Positions 9,961 through 21,600 of a stretch of 64,000 nucleotides of DNA are shown here, piece after piece. The stretch's first letter is position 1, and the number at the start of each line of letters is the position of its first letter. Source of the stretch: Oryza sativa Japonica Group (lineage: Eukaryota; Streptophyta; Magnoliopsida; Poales; Poaceae). Both the position numbers and the translations under genes were made by a program. The notes under the pieces were generated by a model. It worked only from the letters and a program-made list of their open reading frames with translations, searched no databases and was not told the origin of the DNA. The stretch is from positions 1,360,501-1,424,500 of the forward strand of contig NC_089045.1 of NCBI RefSeq assembly GCF_034140825.1. The letters run 5' to 3'.

Positions 9961-12882
9961 TTAGAAGTCCAGTGGCATTCCGAACATGTCATTGATCTCA
10001 GCCATCACATCGCGGGTAGTAATAGTGGGCTCAAAGAGACCACTCTGGCATTCAAATTTGGAAGCATTGCTTGGTTTAACTTGGGCTGCTGGATTTTCGC
10101 CTGGTTCATCATCAGCTAATATGGAGAAACCACTGAGGGGTGCCGCTTTTCTCTCTGACAATGTTGTGGTTTTCTTGTTTTTAGGTTTCTCACCTTTGAA
10201 GTTCAGTGGTATCCCAAACATGTTATTTATATCATCCATAGCCTCCTTTAAATTGACAGTTGGTTCGACCAACCCATGGTGGCAAGCATTTTCCACTTTA
10301 GGCTCTCCAACAACAGCTGATCCAACAAATCTATGAAAGACCGTGTCTTCTCGAAGTCCAGATATTGCTGGATGTAAGTCATCACATCTTATTTTTGAAT
10401 CAGTTTGTCTCGAACAGAGTGAAGTGTTATCATCAGTTAGTTGCATGGTTCCAGAATTGATCTTAACACCATTATCATTTTTCTCAAGCTGTTCATCTTC
10501 ATCATCAGGCAGTATTGCAAACCCTCCCACGAATGGTTTCTGGAAGTCAAAATTGGCTTGCTGCCTTGAATCACGTGATGGCTTTGGAGGACATACAGTA
10601 CTCTTATGGCTCATGGCGTTACGACCATTGCCATGTGGCTCATTTTCATCAACAAAGATTTCAAATCCACTTGCCTTCTGATTTACCTGTGTGTTCTCCT
10701 TATTAAAGTGCCTGTGCTGCACCATTTTTTGGTTGTTGCAGTAAGGATCATCTTCATCTACAAAGATCTCAAATGCGCTTGCTTGCTGACTTAACTTTGG
10801 ATTATCCTGCTTCATGTTCTTGTCCTGGAGTTTGTTCTTGTCCTGGAGTTTGCTGGGTCCACTCTTGTTAGGTTCATCTTCATCGACAAATATCTCAAAT
10901 GCACTTGCTTCCTGATTAAAACTTGGTTTATCACGATTTGAGCGCCTCTTGAGCTTAGTTTCTGGTTCCAATGGCTCCAAAAACATGCTACTGATAGCAT
11001 CCATTGCCTCTTTAGTGTTTATAGTGGGTTCAACAAGGCCATGATGGCATGCATCTTCAGTTTCTGATTTCCCAACCAATGCAGAGCCTACAAACCTTAC
11101 AACTACAGTATCATCACTATTATGACGAGACAAACTCTTTGTATCTCCTGAAGTGCCTCTATATAGTGGACGCCCTAACGGATGCGGAAAACCCAAATGA
11201 GGATTAGAACCACTTCCTGATCTTTGCACTGGATTGGACTTCGGTTCTGTACAACTTCTGCTTTGACCTGCAACATATTCCAACATCAAGAACCATTCCA
11301 TGAAAAAAAGACAGTTCAAAAGTATGGATCTTGAATAATGATAGTTAAAGTGCTGCCAAGAAGGTATTTTTCTTTCATAGTCTTGATCAGTAAGCTTCGA
11401 ACAGTAAGAAGCTTGATAAAGGTAACACTGGTCACATAAGAAAATATTGATTTGCATAGCCTGATACATGTCTTTTTTTCCACTTACAAGTACCTTCAAC
11501 TTCGTTCTTTGATGTAGCAATGGACTGAACCTTGTTAGGCATTCGTTCCTGCTGCACTCTAGATTTCCTCCTCTTGTATAGTTTCATGCGCCGAATAAAT
11601 TGTTCATGTGCTTTCTGCAGCTCCCCAACAGGCTCTGCAAGGCTATTGAATACATTGATAAATGGTAAGTGGTACCTTTAATTTGCAAGGTACTTCGTAT
11701 TGATATTAATTTTATTGTGAGGTTTCACTTGCAAACTGCAATCCAAGGATTTGTTACTCCATTGGTTTGCAGTAGGCGGATCTAAGATACGTCCATTGAC
11801 AATTGAATTGAGTACATGAACTTTTTTTTATGTGTCATTACATATCAGATGTTTCCTTTAGGACATATTAGATGTAGCTGTTGAACTAAATTTTAAGCAA
11901 TGATAACCGCAAAAATATGGTACCAGCAACAACAATGGTGGTAAAAATCTTACTTCTGGGTTCCCAAGCGGTACATGTTCTCAGCATCCTCAAACCTCTT
12001 GTGCTTCTCATAATACAGTGCATAAGCCATATAAAATGCGGATCTCTTAAGGCCTATTCTGTTCTTTTCCATCTTCTTTAGCAATGGCTTTGCATCCTTC
12101 ACATAGTCCATCTACACCATTGAAAAAAAAAATGGAAATATCACAATAGGACCTTTCAGTCCAAGAAAATATTCATATCAAAAGATCTCTGTTGTGCGTA
12201 ACAAAGCCTAGATAATAAGCTAAGAAAATATTCTTATCAAAAGATTTATGTTGTGAGTAACATACAAGTTATAGTATGAGCAAGCAAACAATAGTACGAA
12301 ATGAAGACATCAGATTGAAATCGCTATCGAACTATTGCAGATTCAATTAGCACAGGGCAAAGCTCGAGCCCCAAACAAATCGATTTTGGTGTGGAACTGC
12401 AACCAAATGAACCTCAGGCTATCTCAACAGATCCCCAATGAAATGAAATCCACTATATATGACAACATCAGTAAAAAGGAAAGGAAGCATATGGCGGATA
12501 GGTGGATGTAGAAGAAGGTGGCTGACCAGCTGGATCCAGACGCGGAGGTAGCGGGGATCGTCGCGGTAGCGGGCGTCGTCCTGGAACTCCTGGGCGCACT
12601 TCTGCAGGAACCTGGGCAGCTTCGCCCGCAGCGTCGCCGGCGGCAGCGCCGCCTCCATCTTCCTCATGCCCCTAGCAAACAACGAATCGATCCATCAAGC
12701 AACTTGCATCGAGAAGGGGAAGCGATCGATTGGGAGTGGTAGAGAGAGAGAGAGTACCGGAGCCATGGGCGGAGGGGGTCGGAGCCGGAGTAGGAGCGGA
12801 TGTCGCCCACCACCGCCGACAGGAGGTCTTTCTCCTTGTCGCCGCCGCCGCCGCCGCAGTGCTGCTCGGTGGCCGCCGCCAT
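9961..12882 (-). CDS. MadBub spindle-checkpoint protein without kinase (BMF/BUB1-like)
   Basis: Five exons: 12882-12758, 12671-12527, 12111-11954, 11642-11488, 11267-9961; 629 aa, phases consistent throughout. Residues about 20-175 are the Mad3/BUB1 homology region 1 (TPR fold; YRDDPRYLRVWIQLMDYVKD, YEKHKRFEDAENMYRLGTQ). This domain tethers BUB1/BUBR1 relatives to kinetochore scaffolds. Exon 5 carries three perfect ABBA-type motifs FEIFVDE (318, 360, 396), one KEN box (384-386) between the second and third, two weaker ones (FAILPDD 444, FSILADD 575), and three copies of a motif EPT(I/V)x(T/L)(K/R)(E/D)...MF..PL (275-293, 529-548, 608-627) resembling human BUB1 PTVHTKEAL...NMFQAP. No kinase domain follows; the protein stops at MFGMPLDF. 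No N-terminal KEN box is present. ABBA and KEN motifs bind CDC20. Closest plant class is probably BMF3 or BMF2; which one I cannot settle. Exon 4 has two in-frame donors 6 nt apart (GTACTT and GTAAGT); the stronger was chosen. Confidence 0.9.
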
Positions 12883-13182
12883 GGGAGGGGTGGTGGATTG
12901 GAGCGGCGGCCCGCCGGCCGGGGTGAGCCAACACGAGACGAGAGGGGGGGTTTTTCCGGGTTTGAAATGAAAGGGTGGCTAGTTTCGAATCTCCTTCACT
13001 CGTGCGGATGACAGGTGGGCCCACTACCATCCTTGACATATGCCCCACCTGTCAGCCAGACAACTCTTGTCGCCGCATCTTTGCCAAAATCCAGTAATGA
13101 TAAATTTTAAAAGGCAGTTCAAGCATGGGCATTGCAGATCACAAATTTACAATCAAGGTAAGATAAATGAGCAGCCCCATCG

Positions 13183-13380
13183 TTTCGCTTATGTTAATAC
13201 TTATAAGTCAAAATTTAAAATTTAAAATTAATTTTAAAATTGATTTTGTGATTTTTTTATTATAGTTTATTTTATAGCATTTGCTTTTGAATCGCTAAGA
13301 ATATGTGTATAAAAGTTTTACTTATAAATTAAATTTTAGTTGCTAATAAGCCATACAGATAAGCATAACCATAAGCAAAA
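13183..13380. repeat. MITE-like element in the 3' flank of the dehydrogenase gene
   Basis: Left end TTTCGCTTATGTTAATACTTATAAG is mirrored by CATAACCATAAGCAAAA at the right; interior is AT-rich with near-palindromic AATTTTAAAATTGATTTTG. Related to 4190-4370. It sits between the MadBub start and the homoserine dehydrogenase stop. Confidence 0.55.
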
Positions 13381-13552
13381 GGATGACACTGCTCATTGGT
13401 TCCAACTTCCAAATTTGTTCAAAAACCTTCTGCGTACAGTACAAAAATGGATATGTCTGCTCAAGATTTATTTAGGTAATACTGTGACCAAAAGAACCCC
13501 ACAAGTCACGACTCACAATCAACTCTGCGGTTCGACCTACAAGACATAGATT

Positions 13553-16500
13553 TCAAGCCGTTTTGTGGAAGAGATCCTGGAGATCAAGTATGTCAGCAAG
13601 AACTCCAGCTGCAGTGGTATCATTGCCAGCTCCAGCGCCCTGAATCACCAGAGGGGCGCTCTCGTAGCATCTGCTGTATATCTCCACCTGCCCAAGAACA
13701 AAGCAGCGTCACTTTTACGTTTCACATCACTCTCTACCAACAGTAAAAAATCACATATCAAACATTCTTTAATCCTCTCAAAACAGAAAAATGGATTTCA
13801 TCAATCTACTTCTAACGTGTTAGAGGCCAATACAAACAATGTTTTTGGTAGTTTTAGTGTTCCAACTTCCAAGCTCGTGTGAACAACGCAAAGAAGAAAT
13901 GGGGAATGGTGCCAATACAGACCCTGCTCACACTCGTAGGCTCTTTTGTTTTCACCTGAAAATAACCAGCCCTTGAGGCTACCAACTGCACAGTGCCGCT
14001 TGATGTTGAATAAAAGAGAAAAAGAGAGAGGAAAATAAAAAGGATTAGCATACCACATTGTCACTTCCTCTCAACCTTCCCAGTGCAGAGTTTTTCGGGA
14101 GTTCTTCAAGGCCCACTTGGCACCTACAAAATGGGGATGTTACTCTACACTACCATTGAAAGAACCTTTACAAAATGCACAGAAATGGGCCTACGTGTCT
14201 CTGACAATAGTATGCTAGTATTGAAACACTAATTAGTGATTCAGAGGGCATAGCACAATAAAAGGATACATACCCTGTGCTTTCAATCTTACAGACATAG
14301 CGAAGAACATTTCCTTTCAAAGATGCTGCCTTTACTCTTTCTTCAATGCTTTTATCAAGCTGTACTAAACCACTTTCAAGGAAGTCCTTTGTGGACATTG
14401 CATCAGGTCCTAATTCACTGGGGTATAAACTCTCAACCTGAAGATAATTGCAAAAAATTAGCACACCTGATCTTTTTTCTACGAACAGGGTGCCTGCTCA
14501 ATTACAAGCGGTCTTCTAACTGGAATGTACGACATAACACATGCATAAATATAGTGTCTATGCATAATTAGAAAATTTCGGAATAAGTGATTTAGGGGTT
14601 AAAATCTTTCAAAATCAAAGTTCTGGTATCATAGAAAACAACTGAACTAGCAGCCACTCAACAAAGCTAATGGCTACATAAACTAAATAACAACTTCCAA
14701 GATTTGGAGGGTATTCATTTCATTTTCAGACTATAAGATACATAAGGTGTATAATTCATCGGAATCCCCAATAATCCTGAACACAAGTCTATGGTGATAT
14801 CCAGTGACCTATATTGTAGAAGAGTGTCGGTCCTTATCCATAGAATCCATGTAGCCAAAATATTATAGAAGTAGAACTAAAGAGAAAAAGATGGTTCCAA
14901 GTAATGCTTCGGGCAAACTATCACCAAGAATGGTATCAACAAGAAATGCATCATTTTAAACCAACTAGGTTTTTTTGAACAGCCAGAATAACAGGAAAAC
15001 ACTTGCTACAAGTCTCAGACCCTCAGTTATATTAGCGAAAACATCAGCCCATGCACACCAACCTATGTTTACACAAAACATTAGAGTGCAAATACCATCA
15101 AGATTAATTATATGCATACATTAATATTCTCCATGCTAATCTGTTGCCCCAGAAGCCTAGCTAAGATCAATGCCTGCATTCCAAGATGAACTTGTTAGAC
15201 CTCATCATCTAATTGACAAAGAATGAAATAATCAAATAAAACATCTGAACCTGAACATAAACCTCCCTTATGTCAATGTCTATGCAAGGTTATTATTGAA
15301 ATTCCAAATAGGATAAGTGCATGATATAGGCCTTCCTGAACTTTAGTATTTATGATATTGATGTGCTAGTGAATATATTTTGGATCAAATCATGGTATGA
15401 CACAATTAAACAAAAAACAGATACACAGCAGCAGCTCATGATATATTAGTTCATGGACTTAGGAGTAGAAAAAAATTGTGGCAATGGTTAACAAAGGCAC
15501 ATATAAAGTGAATTATGTAGCGTAGCATGTAATTCATCAGATGAAAAATTAACCTTTCTAGCTACGTCCATCCCACTGAGATCATCACGTGGATCTACCA
15601 AAATTGAACAACTGAGTAAGTGCACTTATCACAAGCATCAGTAGACTTTCGGTAAATATGAAATCTGTAATTACAGATAAGGAATTGAATACTGAGTACA
15701 CATTGATGTTATAATGTCCAATGAATGAATAAATTTTTAGACCTGGTTCTGTATAGCCAAGAGACTTGGCAGTTTTCACAACTTCACTAAATTTCTTTCC
15801 ATCCTCCAGCTCACTCATCACATAACCAAGTGTACCTGCAGAATCATAGGAATGGAAGTGTACATTGCTCTGCTATTTGGAAAACAGACACCTTTTACAA
15901 ACAAATAAAATAATAACTGTGTACCACTCAGACTGCCAACAATACGAGAAACTGGATCTCCAGAGGCAATAATACGAGTCACAGAAGCTATTACAGGCAG
16001 ACTGGCTCCAACCTAAGAGTAGGAATAGTAAATATCAGCAGAGACCCTCAACTCATTTGTAATAATAAAAGAAATTGCCAAAAAAAAAGGCTGTGCTTAA
16101 TCATATGGCCACAGTCATATCATACAACCCCAGATCAAATAAATGAATGGATTTCCATGAAAAATAAATATAATAACATTTTTTGCTGGGTCGGCGAAAG
16201 AAACGCCGACCAAATTTCATTAAGATTGGGGGAAAAGTATAATAACATTTAATAGTGAAATGAAGGAATTACTAGTGGCGTATGCATACAGTAGATTCAA
16301 ATCTTATGCGACGGAAGTTGGAGACCAACTTTTCGAAATCCTCCTGCATGAAAAAGGAACACATTTGGTAAGCATGAACTTATGTGTCAAAATGACAAAA
16401 AATACTGGATGGAAGACTTAAGGAGGACATTACATAAGCACAAGTAAGCGGTTTCTTGTTTGCCAATACAACACAACATCCACAATCCACGGCATCCTTT

Positions 16501-17285
16501 AGCATGCCAACAGTATCATAAGTTGCAGAACAATCAACTAGTACAAGACCTGCAAAAAGGATCATAAGATAAGAACCAAAGAAGATATTACACTCCTTTT
16601 TTTTAAAAAAAGGAACTAATCAACAATCATACAGCATATCAAAGATTCCTTTTTTTTCCCCACTGGTTTCTATTCCAGAGAATTCAAAAACTTAGCGCGC
16701 AATGTATTCTGCATAGGGAGAAGGATCACAGACCAGTTGTTTTCCCTAGAACGCTGGCAGTGTCAATGACTTTCCTCCTAGCCTCAGTGTTGTTGAATAG
16801 CTGACATTGCCCTGAAAATTGCACAATCCAACCATCCATTACTTTAAATATCACGTGTACAAATGCAAATTCATGACAAAGTATTCATTACCCAAGGAAG
16901 CTATGGAATATTCTAAAAAAAGAAAAAAGGAATAACGAAATAGAATGGGGATACCTCGAGCGAGCAGGGAAGATAGGGGCGAGCCGGCGGACTTGGCGGC
17001 GCAGAGATCAGCGAGGAGCGCGTCGTCGAAGCCGTTGGAGTGGAGGTCGTCGGCGACGAGCAGAGAGGAGCTGTCGGCGACGCCGAGCACCCGGATGGCG
17101 ACGCCCTATACAAGTATGGGCGATGAGAGCACCGAATCGGAGAGGAAGGGGACGGGTCAGACGAGACGAGGTACCTGGTTGGCGTGGAGCGGGCGGCAGG
17201 AGACGATGTGGCGGAGAAGGTGGCGGCCGACGCCGCCGCAGCCGAGGAGGACGACGGGGAGGACCGACCTCACCGGCGCCGCCAT
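13553..17285 (-). CDS. Homoserine dehydrogenase, monofunctional
   Basis: EC 1.1.1.3: NAD(P)H-dependent reduction of aspartate semialdehyde to homoserine, the branch to threonine, methionine and isoleucine. Twelve exons (17285-17175, 17105-16955, 16811-16734, 16549-16434, 16343-16290, 16012-15925, 15835-15743, 15594-15554, 15173-15120, 14437-14274, 14123-14054, 13687-13553) give 384 aa. Rossmann loop GCGGVG at 15-20; ANKKPL at 143-148 supplies the lysine near the substrate; [16 protein letters not shown] at 229-244 holds the acidic and lysine residues that catalyse the reaction in the yeast enzyme (E, D, D, K). The NAD loop begins 14 residues from the start, so there is no plastid transit peptide, no aspartate kinase domain and no ACT domain, unlike plastid AK-HSD. 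It is therefore probably a cytosolic HSD-like enzyme. Activity in vivo is inferred from residues. Confidence 0.95.
16182..16237 (-). mobile_element. 56-bp LINE/retroposon tail with 13-bp target duplication
   Basis: Inside an intron of the dehydrogenase gene, TATAATAACATTT occurs at 16169-16181 and again at 16238-16250. The insert between them, read on the minus strand, is AATGAAATTTGGTCGGCG, a short hairpin (GTCGGCG/CGCCGAC) and a tail ending GCAAAA. This is the shape of a severely 5'-truncated target-primed retroposition of a plant LINE 3' end. Family is inferred from the tail only. Confidence 0.7.
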
Positions 17286-18140
17286 TTGGGTGCTTGACAG
17301 CTTCACCTTCAGGCTACACCATTTTTGGTTTCTTCGGCCTGTTGTTCAATCGTCTATTCGGCCCAGCCCACGCAGCATTTTTTTTCTTCATTTTTTTTAA
17401 GATGATGTCAGAGTAGGCCAATGTCCCTATGCTTAGATTTGATTTAGAGAATATCTCCATATTTAACATTGTAATAAAGAGGCAAATTGTGTAGCACATA
17501 AATTATCTAGATCATGCTTTCATTTTGAAGAATTCTTGTAATTGGGTTGAACCCATTAGCTTCTTGCTAAACGTTGTAGTGAACGTTATAACTGTGTTTT
17601 GATATCGATAAAGCGCGTCAAATGGCTAAAAAAAATCTTGGTTGCAGGAGAGGAGAATAATTGTGGAATATAGTTCAAATGCATCAAATCATATTTTCTG
17701 CTATTTAAAACTGGAATCATTTTACAAAGCAATTTATTCCAGAAAGGGACAAACGACCCACAACTTTTAGTGTGGATATTTTCTCTCATTTGATAGTGAA
17801 TCCATAAATTTACTCAAAGGTAGAAAACAAAATCCAATGGGTACAATCAATTCACATGCAAGCACATAGCCATACATGCTCTTGTCAACAAATACAAAAA
17901 AATATGTAAAACACATAAAGGTCAAGCATATGCTGCGTCGTGCTAAAAATAAAAGGATAAGGGGCTTATATTCAAGGTTACTACACTAACATCGTGGTTC
18001 TTCCTTGATCTGACACTTCAGGAAAAAAAAAACATCATCCATGCCTTGTGATTAACGTTTGGTTCATGGATGATGGATGATGTGACCTCGAAGGATCTCG
18101 AACTCTTTCAATTCCATTATGAATGTGCGAAAGTTTCAGA
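17286..18140. other. Spacer; 3' flank of MATE copy 1
   Basis: Upstream region of the homoserine dehydrogenase gene, then the 3' flank of the MATE gene. The part 17655-17970 is paralogous to 24400-24560 (behind MATE copy 2) and 31765-31900 (behind copy 3); a piece (17655-17705, TGGAATATAGTTCAA...) recurs at 22325-22375. No gene seen. Confidence 0.6.
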
Positions 18141-20105
18141 TCATGGATTTCCTCTCGAATTTTGTGATCTTCCATTATCATCCGTGTACCATCTATTTAG
18201 TCTCTCGAGAGCAATCTCTACCTAAAAAACAATGGAGCATACCATTCAAATATAAAAAAAATGTGCTCTTTCAATGTCCCACATGTTTTTCTAGATAGAC
18301 CCTTATATTATGTGAAAAAGATATAATTAAATACAAGATAACAAAAAATATGAGCAAAAAAGATAACAAAGCCAACCTGTTTTTCCCAATTAGTCCTAAG
18401 TGTGATGAATAAAAGCACAAGAGTCTGCACTAGTGTTCCAACAAGCATTCCAATCCAAATGCCCTATAGAACCAATTAATAAAAGTGAGAAACGCAACTT
18501 AGACCCAAGATTTCCTAATGAAATTTACAATAGCAACCAGGACCTTACCTTTACTTCAAATCCTAGAGCATAGCCTAGTATTGCCCCAATAGGGATACCG
18601 ATCAAGTAGTACGATGCAACATTAACATAGGCAACTACACTTTGCCAACCAGAGCCAATAGCGACACCTATAGATAGTTAGAAAACGTTGTAATTTCAAA
18701 GTGAAAGTTTAAATTATTTTGATATAATCGTCCGTCAAATAAAATAATCATACCTGAGAGCACCGGTTGAACACTATTCAATAAAATGGAGAAAGCTAGA
18801 AGGGGAGCAAGATCAGCGACTGCATCTACTACCTCCTGACTTTCAGTAAATATGTATGCAAGGCTTCCACGAAAGAAAAGGAAGAGCACAAAAAACACAA
18901 ATCCTATCAAGAAAGAAGTGGTGACCACATTGAAAATGGCAAACTTAGCCCTTCTTGCACTCCTAGCTCCAAGTTCATTTGCCACCCGCACTCTAAAAAT
19001 GTATATGTATTAAGTATAAGTCAAATTTATAGGACATAATGGAATAGTCAGATGAACCACTTAATGAGTAACAAGTAAGATCATGAAGTTACCCAGTTGC
19101 AGCCAAAAATCCAATAGCAATCATCATCTCCCAACCATTGATATTAAGGCTACAAATTTTGTAAGTGAAAACAACAGTGCTCAACAAGCAATTTCTCCAA
19201 GTACTAAAGGATCAACACAAAACAATAAATTTATGTACATGATACAACATGATTTGGCTATTATTTTCTAAACTAGTATGCAACAATAGTATATATATAT
19301 ATTAACATATTACCATATAGAAAGAGCATCAAGAGCAACCTCTGCATTCTTCATATAACCAGTGAGGAGCACCAATATGGTGTTGTACCATAATTCTACA
19401 CTGAAAGGCAAAGGAACAACAAGAATGAATCAATGAGCTACCAAATTAGCTGTAGGAAAGAACTTGGTTAACACTAGGTTAGATATAACATATTGCCTTT
19501 TGTTTGGTATCATCAAAATTATACAAAATTTCATATGTGTACATAAACAGAACTGTTACTTACCAAAGCATCACTCCGGATGATATCGAAAGCTTGATAA
19601 TAGCACCAAGATCAGTAAAGGCAGAGGACGAGAACCCTGTCCATGTTTGAGGACAACCGCCAAAGAAGACATATGCGAGCTGACCAAATATAGGGATCCA
19701 ACAGGCAATGACCATGGAGCCCATCACCCCAGCAAGGCCAAGGTGAAACTTGACCACCATGAGCCATGATAGGAAGAGATTGAGTCCAAAGTTGAGCAAG
19801 GAGAGGTAGGTAACGATCATGTTCTTGCTCTGTGATTGTAGATACATTTGGATTGTTAATCCCCAGACATAGGAGAACATGATGGGAATGTACCATAGTG
19901 AGATGGTGCCAGCCACAACAGAGATATCGGGATCCTGACCAAGGGCAATTAGGAGCGGAGTGGTGAAGAGGTAGATTGGGAGAAGGATTACTGCACAACA
20001 GAAGAGAACTATCCATGAGCGTTGTAGATAGATGCCTAACATGTGGTATTGCTTGGCACCATATGATTGCCCACACAATGTTTCCAATGCGCTTGCCATG
20101 CCTAT
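18141..20105 (-). CDS. MATE efflux carrier copy 1, exon 1 missing
   Basis: Proton- or sodium-driven multidrug/toxin and flavonoid-type exporter family (DTX, TT12-like clade). Seven exons match exons 2-8 of copy 2 in length and phase: 20105-19564, 19400-19314, 19149-19093, 18992-18754, 18667-18549, 18463-18377, 18221-18141; all frames are open. The retained part starts (I)[19 protein letters not shown] and ends ...RGNP. No homologue of exon 1 (about 100 aa with the cytosolic tail and first membrane helices) is found between here and copy 2, although upstream-flank sequence survives at 20.9-21.8 kb. If translation began at the first Met (20099) the product would be 401 aa and lack the first two helices. 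Either a pseudogene in progress or a gene borrowing exon 1 from upstream; substrate unknown. Confidence 0.82.
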
Positions 20106-20929
20106 CTGCAGTTACAACAATGTATATGTATGGTTAACTATCAATTAATTGTAAATAGTTAATTGTTTATGTATGCATTTTGTACAAGATGATTTGTAAT
20201 ATAACTTAAAGTAAGGTATGTTTACATTTTATTTGTATATTTTGTACCATTAAGAGTTTGTTATTGTTGCAGTGCTAGCTAACAGAGGTAGCACGAAGAA
20301 GATAGCATACGGAAGATCCAAGAAGAATAAAGAAAGAGCACACTATATAATTATTGCATGAAGAAAATGCCATGATTAAGGGGTGGATGATTAGATGAAG
20401 AGCCTGCTTCAAATATTAATTAGTGTATTGAAAGTTGAATAATTTGATGATCCCCTTCTCAAGAAGGAAAAAATGTGAGGAGGCAAAGATCTCGTATAAT
20501 TTTCTTCCTTCGATACGTTTTATTCGATACGTTTTATGTCTTTTTTATATCGAGCCTAACTCTTATAAAGGCAAATCAAACATACATGATTTGTACGAAT
20601 TAATCGATGTGCAAATTAAATTAAAGAAAAAAAAGTTAGTGACGCTATTAGTCTCGATGGATAGAATTAAGTCATGACTCCAACATTATTAAAGTTAGTT
20701 TTTAAAATTGGCAAAATTTACTATAAGAGTGATTTTGTTAGGGATACTCCTAAAACGTGGCTTGACCTAAGGACACCTAAAAGAACGTGTTAATTTGCTA
20801 GAAAATATCATATTATTATTTTATCATTTTTAGCATATTTGAAAAAGACCAAAATTAATCATCCATCGATGATGCTCAGGTCTCCCCATCTACCGTTTAA
20901 TGGCTGGGCCAGAGACGATCGAGCGAGGA
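20106..20929. other. Site of the missing exon 1 of MATE copy 1
   Basis: The first 250 bases align by eye with intron 1 of the other two copies (for example TGTTATTGTTGCAGTGCTAGCTAAC here and TGCTATTGTTCCAGAGCTAGCTAAC at about 35.4 kb). The exon-1 signature seen in copies 2 and 3 (the GC-rich stretch with GCGCATGAGGACGGTGGAGAC) is absent. No other gene seen. Confidence 0.6.
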
Positions 20930-21054
20930 AGTACATGATTGGCCCTGTGGTTGCTGCAGATGGTGGGTAGGTAGGGAGGGCAGTGTGGGAAGAAATTAAT
21001 AAACAATTACACAAGCCCTGTTCTTTTCTTTAAAAAAAATTGGATAAAATTTTG

Positions 21055-21600
21055 GATACTAGTGACACGCTTTTCGTACGAAAACTTTCTATACAAAAGT
21101 TACTCTAAAATATCAAATTAATTATTTTTTTTAATAATTAAAACTTAATTAATCATACATTAATACCATCTTATTTACCTAAAATACTTAATTATCTTCT
21201 TTATCCTTATCTTGTGTGTGGGAATACTATCATCGATTCAGGCAGGGGTTGTGTGTAAACATAATGCATGTCAGCATGTGGCGAGGAGGGCAATCACGTG
21301 TACTTTCTCTTTTAAAAGTCATACGTATTCTGTTTCCGACGGATACTGTAGGTAATCTCCACCACGTACCTCCACCACCATCATGAAGCACGGCCGGGCG
21401 TACGGCAGAGGAGCGATCACGTCGCTGGCCACTCTACTCGCGCTCATGGGACCAGTTTATACTAGACGCTTCCGCGACAAAAAATTTCATACATAAGTTA
21501 CTTTAAAATATTAATATATTTATTTTGTTAAGTCTATAATAATTAAAATTAAAACTTAATTAGCTATATACTAATAACTTTCTCGTTTTATATACATCAA
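21055..21600 (+). repeat. Two degenerate copies of a dispersed AT-rich MITE-like repeat
   Basis: Copies start near 21061 (ACACGCTTTTCGTACGAAAAC) and 21461 (AGACGCTTCCGCGAC); both continue with AAGTTACT(C/T)TAAAATAT and AATTAAAACTTAATTA. Same family as 3488-3620. Confidence 0.55.
21277..21303. promoter_or_regulatory. Conserved MATE upstream box, copy 1
   Basis: GTGGCGAGGAGGGCAATCACGTGTACT. One of four paralogous copies (others at 22775, 29296, 36691). It contains the G-box core CACGTG. Function inferred from conservation only. Confidence 0.45.

Noticed and set aside
12695-13048. Frames of 86-117 aa around the MadBub first exon
   Set aside because: Antisense or out-of-frame to the TPR-domain exons and without domain signal.
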